From Rhodospirillaceae bacterium (GTDB taxonomy: Bacteria > Pseudomonadota > Alphaproteobacteria > Rhodospirillales > Magnetospirillaceae), in contig DUZC01000097.1 in the NCBI GenBank assembly GCA_013349735.1, positions 1 through 7,767 of the forward strand: a stretch of DNA of 7,767 bases. Reading direction: 5' to 3'. The notes below the pieces were generated by a model that made no database searches, was not told where the DNA came from, and saw nothing but the letters and a program-made list of their open reading frames with translations. Made by a program: the position numbers and the translations under genes. Shown in pieces: positions 1-6,194 of this stretch (positions are counted from its first letter, which is position 1; each line of letters begins with the position of its first letter).

Positions 1-3000
1 GCCACGGATCTGGCGGTGCTGACCACCACCCAATTTGCTGGTTTAAGTGCCAGCCAGATCACGGCGTTGACAGCGCAGACCGTGCAAATTCTAAGTCCGA
101 CTGAAATCGGCTCGCTTTCGACTACGCAGGCCAGCGGTTTGACCAAATTGCAGGTCAATGGTCTAAGCAGCAGTGCCTTGGTTCAGCTGACCAGTGACAA
201 CCTGATCGCTTTGACCAGCAGCCAGCTGGCCGGTTTGACCGCTGCGCAAATGCCCGCCTTCAGCCCGACCCAGGTGACCAGCCTGTTGGCGACCCAGCTG
301 GCCGGCTTGTCCAGTGTACAGCTGCGCGGCTTTACCACGACGCAAATCGCTGTTTTGAATAGCACCCAATTGGGACAGCTGACCCCGGCCTCCGTCGGCA
401 GTCTGACCCAAACCGAAATGGCGGGCCTGAGCACCGATGCGCTGCAAAATCTAACCAGCACGCAGATGGCCGGTCTCACTTCGGCGCAGCTTGGCAGTTT
501 AAGCCCGACCCAAATCGGCAGCTTCACCCAGACTCAGCTGGGTCTGTTGACCGTGCTCCAATTGCATGGTTTCACGCTGACCGAAATGACGGGGTTGAGT
601 ACAACCCAGGTCGCCGGGATGACGCCAACCATGATCGGGGGGCTTTTGCCTGGCCAGCTGCCCGGCCTGAGCACCGACGATCTGGCCGCCTTTTCGACCA
701 CCCAGGTCAAGGGCCTGTCCAATGCGCAATTGGCTGGTCTGACCACCACCCAGATCTCCGGACTGACCGGAACGGCGCTTGGGGCGTTCAGTGCCGTACA
801 AACCTACGGCCTCTCTACCACCCAGGTCATGGCCTTGTCGGCCACGCAAATTAGTGGTCTCAACGCTACCCAGATAGGCGGATTGTCGGCTCTGACTGTC
901 AGCGGGCTGAGTTCGACTTTTATCGCTGACCTGACCGCCACGCAGGTCAGCGCCTTTAGCAAGGCCCAGATCAATTCGCTCTCTGTTACCAGCGTCGGAA
1001 CCTTCAGCACGGACGATCTGTTGGCTTTGTCGAGCACCCAAATTTCGGGGCTGATGTCACAGCAACTGATCGGCCTGAGCACGACCCAGCTCGGCGGTTT
1101 AAACATGACCGGCGTCGCGGTGCTGTCGAAAGACCAGATCCATGGTTTCAGCGCCACGGATTTGGCCAGCCTTTCGACCACGCAACTGGCTGGCCTGACA
1201 CCGGCCGCGCTGGGAGCGCTGAGCGCTACGCAAATGACCGGGTTGGGCAGCGACGATGTTATGGCCCTGTCGACCACACAGCTCGGTGGCCTGACATCTC
1301 AGCAGGTCGGCCAGTTGACCACCACCCAGATCAGCGTTTTTTCCTCGACCGCGATCGGGGTGCTCAGCACGGCACAATTGCGCGGCCTTTCGTCAACCGA
1401 TGTCGCGGCCTTGTCGACCACGCAATTGGCCGGTCTTTCGGCCGCCAGTCTTAACACCCTGTCCACCACGCAACTGAGCGGGCTTAGCACCGACAATCTG
1501 ACCATCCTGAGTTCGTCTCAGTTGGGCGGGCTCAGCACGGCCACCCTGCAAAGTCTGAGTGCCACCGACCTGATGGTGCTGACCACCACACAAGTGCTGG
1601 GTCTGACTAGACTGCAGCTGACGGCGATTACCCCCACGGCCATCCGGGGCCTCGGCACCGACGAATTCCAGACCCTGAGCACGACCCAGCTAACCGGATT
1701 GACCCCGACCCAAGCGACGGCTCTGTCGACCACGCAGTTGGGCGTTTTCAGTTCAACCCAGATTGCGGGGCTGTCGACCCTGCAAATGCGCGGTTTGACT
1801 GTAACGGAGACTTCGGCCCTGTCGACCACACAGGTCACCGGTCTTTCGGCGGCGGTTCTCCGCACCCTGAGCAGTGATCAAATGGCAAATCTGTCCAGCG
1901 CGCAATTGGGCAGTCTGTCTTCAACACAGCTCAGCAATTTTGGCACCGCACAGATCAATAATTTGACCACCACCCAGATCAGCGGATTGCAGGTCAGCCA
2001 GTTGGGCAGCCTAAGCCCGCTGCAACTCGGCGCTTTGACCTCAACCGAAATCGGCGGGCTCAACGCAACTCAAATTGCGGGTCTGAATGCGCTCGGTTCT
2101 CTCGGCGTAACGGCTTTGGGCGGCTTTGGCAGCGATGACCTGAATATCTTGTCGACCACCCAGTTGGCAGGGCTGACTTCGGTAGAGCTGGCGGCCTTTA
2201 CGACCACGCAGATCATCAACCTGACCCAGACTGCCTTAGTCAGCCTGACCACCACCCAGATCTTGGGCCTGACCTCGACGGAAATGGCGGCTTTGAGCAG
2301 CACCCAGTTTGCCGGGCTCAGCCCGACTCAGTTGGGAGGGCTCACAGCTTTGGCAATGCGTGGCCTGAGTTCAACCGAACTGGCCCAGCTGAGCGGTACT
2401 CAGTTGAGTGGCTTGACCTCTCGGCAATTGTCGGGCTTGAGCAGCACTCAGATCGTCAAGCTGGGCACAGACAGTTTGCAGGCTTTGACCACCGCGCAGC
2501 TGAACGGATTTAATTTTACGCAATTGTCGGTTCTGTCGACGACCCAATTGGCCAGTTTCACCGGGACCGAAATTGGTGCCCTTACGCCCGTTCAACTACA
2601 AGGCCTTGCTTCGACCACGCTGGCCAGCCTGACCAGCACGCAGCTGGGCGGATTGGCCACGGACCGGATCGCGAGTTTAACCACGACCCAAATGGCCGGT
2701 TTGAGTACCGACCAGATCATGGTGTTCACCGCTACCCAACTGACCGGCCTTTCAACCACCCAGATCTTGGCCTTGTCCGCGACCCAGATTGGCGGCTTCA
2801 CCTCGACCCAGATGGGTCAATTGAGCAGCGTGCAAATTCGCACATTGAGCGCCACCGAAATCGCCGCTCTGACCACCACTCAGACTGCTGGGCTGTCAAC
2901 CGGCGGTCTGGGCGCTTTGGCCAGCCTGAGCCTGTCCGGTCTTACCACCGACAGTCTGATTGCACTGACGACCACGCAACTGGGCGGACTGAAGCCCGCT

Positions 3001-5190
3001 CAATTGGCCGTCCTTTCCACGACCCAGTTGAGTGGCTTGACCGCGACCCAGGTCGCCGCGCTTTCGGTGCCACAGGTCTTGGGTCTCGACCAGACCGACT
3101 TCGCCGCTCTGACCAGCACGCAATTAGCCGGCCTGACCAGTACGCAAATCGGTGGCTTGCGCAGTACACAAATCGGCGGCCTGTCGACCGATGATCTTCT
3201 GTCCCTTTCCACCAGCCAGCTTACGGGCTTGGGAACAGCGCAGCTGGGCGCGCTTTCTGTCAGCCAGCTGGCGGGCCTGAGCAGTGACGGTCTGATAGCC
3301 TTCACCGTTACCCAACTGACTGGGTTCACTTCGACGCAACTGCGGGCGCTGTCCACCACCCAGCTTGTGGAATTAAGCCAGACCCAGATTGCCGGCCTGT
3401 CCACCGGTCAGATCCATACCCTTGATGGAACCCATCTTGGCGCTCTGTCCACGACGCAGATCAGTGGGCTCACCCGACCTCAGATGGCGGCCCTCACCCC
3501 GACTTTGGTGGGACAACTCTCGACCGACGATGTGACGGCGCTTTCCACTACGCAAATGAGCATTCTGTCGACCGACCAGTTGGGTGGCTTAAGCGGCACC
3601 CAAATGGCGATTTTGTCGACAACCCAAATGAGCCGGTTGGGCACGGCTCAACTCGTGGGTTTCAACAGCACGGATATTGCCGCCTTGTCGACCACACAAT
3701 TGTCGGCATTGAGCTCGGCGCAGCTGCGCCCCTTGAGCATGACGGCCCTCAATGCTTTAAGCACGGATGACCTGATTTCTCTCAGCACCACCCAAATGGT
3801 TGGCTTGAGCAGCGTGCAGTTATCAACTTTGGCCGTCAGTCAGATGGCCGGACTGTCGACCACGCAACTGAGCGGGCTGAACGCCCTGCAATTGCAGGCC
3901 TTTAGCCGCACGGACTTTGCCGCTCTGAGCTCGGATCAATTGGGCGGTTTGAGCGCAACCCAGGTGACGGGGTTGAGCAGCGTGGAATTGCAGGGTGTTT
4001 CTTCCACCAATCTCGGAACTCTGAGTATAACTCAGCTTAATGGTCTGAGCCCCTTGCAATTGACGTGGTTCTCCAGCAGTCAGACGCTTGGTTTGAGCAC
4101 GGATCAATTGGCAGGGCTCACGACGGCTCAAGTCGCCGGGCTGGGCAGCACGCAGCTGCGAGCCCTGACCAGCACGCAATGGAGTGGGCTCAACGGAACC
4201 CAACTGCAAAGCCTTACCGCCACGCAGGTCAAAGGCTTTACCCTTACGGTTTTGACTGCGCTATCAACGACCCAGTTAACCGGCCTTTCGACAACTCAGA
4301 TGAATACGCTCAACAGCACCCAGTTCGCCGCGTTGAGCACCGACGATCTGGTGGCTCTTAACACCACACAGGTCAGTGGTCTCACAACACAGGTCATTTC
4401 GACCTTGAGCACCACGCAATTGGGTGCACTGACCTCGGATCAATTGGGTGGCCTTAGCGCCAATCAGATGCGCAGTCTTACTTCGGATGCGTTGGGGGGG
4501 CTGACCACCACGCAATTTGCGTCTTTGTCGGCAACCGCCATCAGCACTTTGTCGCCGACCGCTTTGATCAATCTGGGCAGCGATGATCTGGTCGCCCTGA
4601 CCACCACCCAGATGGCCGGTTTGACGACCTCTCAGGTCCGCGCTCTTAGTACCGATTCCTTGACCCTGCTGTCCCCGACCCAGCTCAGCGGATTAAGCAC
4701 GCTACAGATTGCCGGATTAACGACGGACCAATTTGTTTCCCTGTCATCGGATGAGATCGGTGGCCTGAGCAGCACGCAGTTCTGCAAATTGACCTCGACC
4801 GAATTGACGATCCTGACCAATTCGCAGATGGCCGGCGTTTTTTCTGCGCAATTGGGGGCTTTGACGGTCAATCAGTTCACCCGCCTCAGCTCCACCGAAT
4901 TGGGCTGGTTAACGACGGACCAGATACAGGGCCTGACCTCGGCCCAATTGGTCGGTCTCAGCGCGACCCAGCTAGGAGGTCTGAGCGCCACCGAAATCGG
5001 GGCACTGACGGTCACCCAGATCGGCGGCTTGACCGCCACCATGATCGGAAATTTGTCGATTCCTCAGATTGTGGGCTTGACCCCCACCGATATCAGCGCC
5101 TTCAATCTCGGCCAGGCCCATGCTATGGCTGTCACTAAATTGAACAATGCCGATCAGGTCAGCGCCCTTTTTGCCGCCCTTGGCCTTTAA
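1..5190 (+). CDS. Giant octapeptide-repeat protein, 5' end missing
   Basis: The reading frame is open from the first base and ends at TAA 5188-5190, so 1729 residues are visible and the true start lies upstream. The GTG at 16 sits mid-repeat and should not be taken as the start. The protein is almost entirely one 8-residue unit, Leu-[Ser/Thr]-x-x-[Gln/Glu/Asp]-[Leu/Ile/Val/Met]-x-[Gly/Ala], for example LSTTQLAG. About 214 tandem units run from 1 to 5148, followed by a 13-residue tail. Charged residues are rare, there is one Cys, and no catalytic motif, RTX glycine-aspartate nonapeptide or membrane segment is visible. The N-terminus, which would show a signal peptide or anchor, is outside the window. 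Large proteobacterial proteins with similar Leu-Ser/Thr-x-x-Gln repeats are, as I recall, annotated only as uncharacterised or adhesin-like repeat proteins. I infer a structural or surface role, without direct evidence. The DTW gene follows after 33 nt. Confidence 0.9.
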   Translation, partial: ATDLAVLTTTQFAGLSASQITALTAQTVQILSPTEIGSLSTTQASGLTKLQVNGLSSSALVQLTSDNLIALTSSQLAGLTAAQMPAFSPTQVTSLLATQLAGLSSVQLRGFTTTQIAVLNSTQLGQLTPASVGSLTQTEMAGLSTDALQNLTSTQMAGLTSAQLGSLSPTQIGSFTQTQLGLLTVLQLHGFTLTEMTGLSTTQVAGMTPTMIGGLLPGQLPGLSTDDLAAFSTTQVKGLSNAQLAGLTTTQISGLTGTALGAFSAVQTYGLSTTQVMALSATQISGLNATQIGGLSALTVSGLSSTFIADLTATQVSAFSKAQINSLSVTSVGTFSTDDLLALSSTQISGLMSQQLIGLSTTQLGGLNMTGVAVLSKDQIHGFSATDLASLSTTQLAGLTPAALGALSATQMTGLGSDDVMALSTTQLGGLTSQQVGQLTTTQISVFSSTAIGVLSTAQLRGLSSTDVAALSTTQLAGLSAASLNTLSTTQLSGLSTDNLTILSSSQLGGLSTATLQSLSATDLMVLTTTQVLGLTRLQLTAITPTAIRGLGTDEFQTLSTTQLTGLTPTQATALSTTQLGVFSSTQIAGLSTLQMRGLTVTETSALSTTQVTGLSAAVLRTLSSDQMANLSSAQLGSLSSTQLSNFGTAQINNLTTTQISGLQVSQLGSLSPLQLGALTSTEIGGLNATQIAGLNALGSLGVTALGGFGSDDLNILSTTQLAGLTSVELAAFTTTQIINLTQTALVSLTTTQILGLTSTEMAALSSTQFAGLSPTQLGGLTALAMRGLSSTELAQLSGTQLSGLTSRQLSGLSSTQIVKLGTDSLQALTTAQLNGFNFTQLSVLSTTQLASFTGTEIGALTPVQLQGLASTTLASLTSTQLGGLATDRIASLTTTQMAGLSTDQIMVFTATQLTGLSTTQILALSATQIGGFTSTQMGQLSSVQIRTLSATEIAALTTTQTAGLSTGGLGALASLSLSGLTTDSLIALTTTQLGGLKPAQLAVLSTTQLSGLTATQVAALSVPQVLGLDQTDFAALTSTQLAGLTSTQIGGLRSTQIGGLSTDDLLSLSTSQLTGLGTAQLGALSVSQLAGLSSDGLIAFTVTQLTGFTSTQLRALSTTQLVELSQTQIAGLSTGQIHTLDGTHLGALSTTQISGLTRPQMAALTPTLVGQLSTDDVTALSTTQMSILSTDQLGGLSGTQMAILSTTQMSRLGTAQLVGFNSTDIAALSTTQLSALSSAQLRPLSMTALNALSTDDLISLSTTQMVGLSSVQLSTLAVSQMAGLSTTQLSGLNALQLQAFSRTDFAALSSDQLGGLSATQVTGLSSVELQGVSSTNLGTLSITQLNGLSPLQLTWFSSSQTLGLSTDQLAGLTTAQVAGLGSTQLRALTSTQWSGLNGTQLQSLTATQVKGFTLTVLTALSTTQLTGLSTTQMNTLNSTQFAALSTDDLVALNTTQVSGLTTQVISTLSTTQLGALTSDQLGGLSANQMRSLTSDALGGLTTTQFASLSATAISTLSPTALINLGSDDLVALTTTQMAGLTTSQVRALSTDSLTLLSPTQLSGLSTLQIAGLTTDQFVSLSSDEIGGLSSTQFCKLTSTELTILTNSQMAGVFSAQLGALTVNQFTRLSSTELGWLTTDQIQGLTSAQLVGLSATQLGGLSATEIGALTVTQIGGLTATMIGNLSIPQIVGLTPTDISAFNLGQAHAMAVTKLNNADQVSALFAALGL
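187..4932 (+). repeat. Higher-order 10- and 14-octad modules marked by acid-bearing octads
   Basis: Octads with Asp at position 4 (types STDDL, GSDDL, TSDNL, STDQL) mark a second-level period. The main series of marker octads starts at 187, 427, 667, 1003, 1243, 1483, 1651, 1867, 2125, 2461, 2701, 2941, 3181, 3517, 3757, 4093, 4333, 4573 and 4909. Spacings in octads are 10, 10, 14, 10, 10, 7, 9, 11, 14, 10, 10, 10, 14, 10, 14, 10, 10, 14. A few other Asp4 octads fall between these markers and are left out of the series. Within many modules the octad at +5 carries a basic residue at position 7 (QLRG, QLHG, QIHG), and the one at +6 carries an acid at position 5 (SSTDVAA, SATDLAS, SATEIAA). This gives a 6+4 substructure; the 14-octad modules look like 6+4+4. 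The boundaries are hand-read and softer than the octad register. Confidence 0.7.
2083..2100 (+). repeat. Single short (6-residue) unit, the only break in octad register
   Basis: The codons here read LNALGS, followed immediately by the octads LGVTALGG and FGSDDLNI. Two residues are missing compared with every other unit, which shifts the downstream octad register by 6 nt. The unit and its successor also lack the usual Gln at position 5 and are Gly-rich, suggesting a local kink or a small deletion that the fold tolerates. Confidence 0.8.
5101..5187 (+). other. Degenerate last octads and 13-residue C-terminal tail of the repeat protein
   Basis: The last two octads (FNLGQAHA, MAVTKLNN) depart from the consensus, and the chain ends in the non-repeat tail ADQVSALFAALGL. 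The tail looks like a single amphipathic helix with hydrophobic residues at the extreme C-terminus. It could be a capping helix for the solenoid. A hydrophobic terminus after a mostly neutral stretch is also compatible with a type I secretion signal, but no RTX repeats or transporter genes are present here to support that. Confidence 0.5.
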
Positions 5191-5214
5191 AGCCAGAGGC
5201 GACTCCCGTTTGTC

Positions 5215-5218
5215 AGGA
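5215..5218 (+). promoter_or_regulatory. Ribosome binding site of the DTW-domain gene
   Basis: AGGA lies 5 nt before the ATG at 5224, within the 33-nt gap after the stop of the repeat gene. It supports that ATG as the start and indicates independent ribosome entry rather than a coupled junction. The gap holds no clear terminator hairpin, so read-through transcription from the repeat gene is possible. Confidence 0.65.
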
Positions 5219-5223
5219 TTTTT

Positions 5224-5940
5224 ATGCACGCCGCCGTCCCATCCGACCCGCCCTTACCGGCCCTGGCAAGTGAGGATTGCGCCCTCTGCCGCAAGCCGCC
5301 ACCCCTTTGTATTTGTGCCGAAACGACGCCCATCGACAATCATGTCGCCCTGCTTATTTTGCAGCATCCGCAGGAACAGGATAAAACCCTGGGCACCGCA
5401 CGCCTCCTGGCCCATCATTGCCGCAAGGCCACTCTGAATGTCGGTTTGTCCTGGCCAAGCCTGGCCAAGGCCCTGGGGCGTCCTGCTGATCCCGATCGCT
5501 GGGCGATTCTCTATCTCGGTTCTGCCAAAGCCCCGCCCTCCCAAGAGGTGGTGGTCCTGGATAGCAAAGGAAGTCCTTCGGGCAATCAAAGCCTGGCCGG
5601 AATAGAAGGCATTGTCCTGCTCGACGGAACCTGGAGCCAGGCCAAGGCGCTCTGGTGGCGCAATCCCTGGGTCTTGAAATGTCGCAGGATTATCCTGGGG
5701 CCGCGGCAGGCCTCACGCTATGGACGCGTTCGTGCCGAGCCGCGTCAGGACAGTCTTTCCACCATCGAGGCGGCGGGCTTGCTGCTCAGCCGGCTGGAAA
5801 GCCGGCCGGAAATTGAAGAGCAGCTGACCGCCAGTTTTCAATTGATGCTGGATCGCTACCGGCAGGCTAAAATCACCGCTCCCAAGCGCGATTGGCGGCG
5901 CCGCCCGTCGGGCAAACCACCGCGGAAAGCAAAGCGATGA
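5224..5940 (+). CDS. DTW-domain tRNA-uridine aminocarboxypropyltransferase (TapT family)
   Basis: This 238-residue protein is a full-length DTW-domain enzyme, a size typical of the family. Such proteins transfer the 3-amino-3-carboxypropyl group of S-adenosylmethionine to a tRNA uridine, making acp3U; E. coli TapT (YfiP) acts at position 47. Visible landmarks are a four-cysteine zinc-type cluster at residues 19, 22, 29 and 31 (CX2CX6CXC), and QHPQE at 48-52 followed by a T-A-R-L-L helix. LDGTW at 133-137, which includes the Asp-x-Thr-Trp signature, is followed by SQAK. Then come RAEP at 170-173 and LSTIEA at 178-183. The last 20 or so residues are rich in Lys and Arg and may help bind tRNA. 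The ATG is preceded by AGGA at a 5-nt spacing. The stop overlaps the next gene by ATGA. Family assignment is firm; which uridine is modified, and whether this is the TapT ortholog or a paralog, cannot be read from the sequence. Confidence 0.92.
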   Translation: MHAAVPSDPPLPALASEDCALCRKPPPLCICAETTPIDNHVALLILQHPQEQDKTLGTARLLAHHCRKATLNVGLSWPSLAKALGRPADPDRWAILYLGSAKAPPSQEVVVLDSKGSPSGNQSLAGIEGIVLLDGTWSQAKALWWRNPWVLKCRRIILGPRQASRYGRVRAEPRQDSLSTIEAAGLLLSRLESRPEIEEQLTASFQLMLDRYRQAKITAPKRDWRRRPSGKPPRKAKR

Positions 5941-6158
5941 TCGATCTTGATGGAAATCCCATGACCCGCGAAAAAATTCGCGCGGCGATTCAGATTTATA
6001 ACAGCGAATCCCGGGGGTCGCAGGCTTTTGCAAAATTGCCCCGGGCCTTGATCAGCATTCTTGATGCGCTGGCGGTCGGTAAGACCACCTATGTCAAGGG
6101 GACCGACGGGCAATTACAGGTCAACCGTCGTAAGGACAAAAGCGTCGTCGCCGGATAA
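5937..6158 (+). CDS. Small hypothetical protein coupled to the DTW gene
   Basis: I do not recognise this 73-residue protein. The ATG at 5937 overlaps the TGA of the DTW gene (ATGA), a classic translational-coupling junction, and GGAAAG at 5924-5929 lies 7 nt upstream as a plausible ribosome site. The same frame stays open upstream to a TTG at 5892, but that start would sit deep in the DTW gene and is less likely. An internal ATG at 5961 (MTREKIR) is a second possible start. The chain has a charged helix-like N-terminal half (REKIRAAIQIYNSES), a hydrophobic helix around residues 36-48 (LPRALISILDALAVG) and a basic C-terminal segment (NRRKDK). It has no signal peptide, membrane span or Cys. It is soluble and possibly nucleic-acid associated; the link to tRNA modification is only by position. 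Confidence 0.7.
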   Translation: MIDLDGNPMTREKIRAAIQIYNSESRGSQAFAKLPRALISILDALAVGKTTYVKGTDGQLQVNRRKDKSVVAG

Positions 6159-6161
6159 TTC

Positions 6162-6194
6162 TAGAGTGCCTCAGTTTTAAACTGAAGCACTCTA
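6162..6194. terminator. Palindrome between convergent genes, possible bidirectional terminator
   Basis: TAGAGTGC (6162-6169) pairs with GCACTCTA (6187-6194), and TCAGTTT (6171-6177) pairs with AAACTGA (6179-6185), with one C/A mismatch (6170/6186) and a centre at 6178. It lies 3 nt after the stop of the small + strand gene, and its right arm contains the stop codon of kup (6192-6194). That position fits a shared transcription end. Neither side has a run of T characteristic of an intrinsic terminator, so it could instead be an RNA-stabilising hairpin or a copy of a dispersed extragenic palindrome. Confidence 0.6.

Larger units (their letters stand above)
1..5148 (+). repeat. Tandem 24-nt / 8-residue repeat array, about 214 units
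   Basis: Tiling the protein from the Leu codon at 19 gives 86 consecutive exact octads to 2082. A 6-residue unit follows at 2083-2100, then 127 more octads from 2101 to 5148. Positions 1-18 are the last six codons of a preceding octad (ATDLAV), so the array extends upstream. Octad position 1 is nearly always Leu, sometimes Phe and rarely Met, Ile or Val. Position 2 is Ser or Thr, position 5 Gln or an acid, position 6 aliphatic, and position 8 most often Gly or Ala. At the DNA level the units differ freely in synonymous codons (CTG/TTG for Leu, AGC/TCG/TCC/AGT for Ser). This is therefore a protein-level repeat and not a recent perfect satellite. Confidence 0.95.

Noticed and set aside
16..18. 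GTG as the start codon of the giant gene
   Set aside because: The frame is open to base 1 and positions 1-18 encode ATDLAV, the end of another octad, so the gene begins upstream.
4494..4500. Run of seven G within the repeat gene as a phase-variation tract
   Set aside because: It arises from Leu-Gly-Gly codons (TTG GGG GGG), is short for slippage switching, and the frame is intact. Other G6 runs occur nearby by chance.
163..4871. Many antisense reading frames, plus one + strand alternative frame (4065-4361), inside the repeat gene
   Set aside because: A 24-nt unit is divisible by three, so a stop-free reading in one octad recurs in all. These frames mirror the octad period, lack ribosome sites and encode no recognisable protein.
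1..5148. CRISPR-like or satellite array from the 24-nt periodicity
   Set aside because: There are no identical repeats with unique spacers. The period is codon-based, the sequence varies synonymously, and the frame is fully open.
1..5148. RTX toxin, leucine-rich repeat, pentapeptide repeat or TAL-effector protein
   Set aside because: There are no GGxGxD nonapeptides, no 20-29-residue LxxLxLxxN units, no A(D/N)LxX pentads and no 33-35-residue TAL units. The period is strictly 8 residues.
5892..5936. TTG start at 5892 for the small gene after the DTW enzyme
   Set aside because: It would overlap the DTW gene by about 49 nt, whereas the ATG at 5937 makes a standard ATGA junction with a plausible ribosome site.
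5254..6113. - strand reading frames opposite the DTW gene and the small gene
   Set aside because: They lie antisense to a well-supported enzyme and show no recognisable domains.
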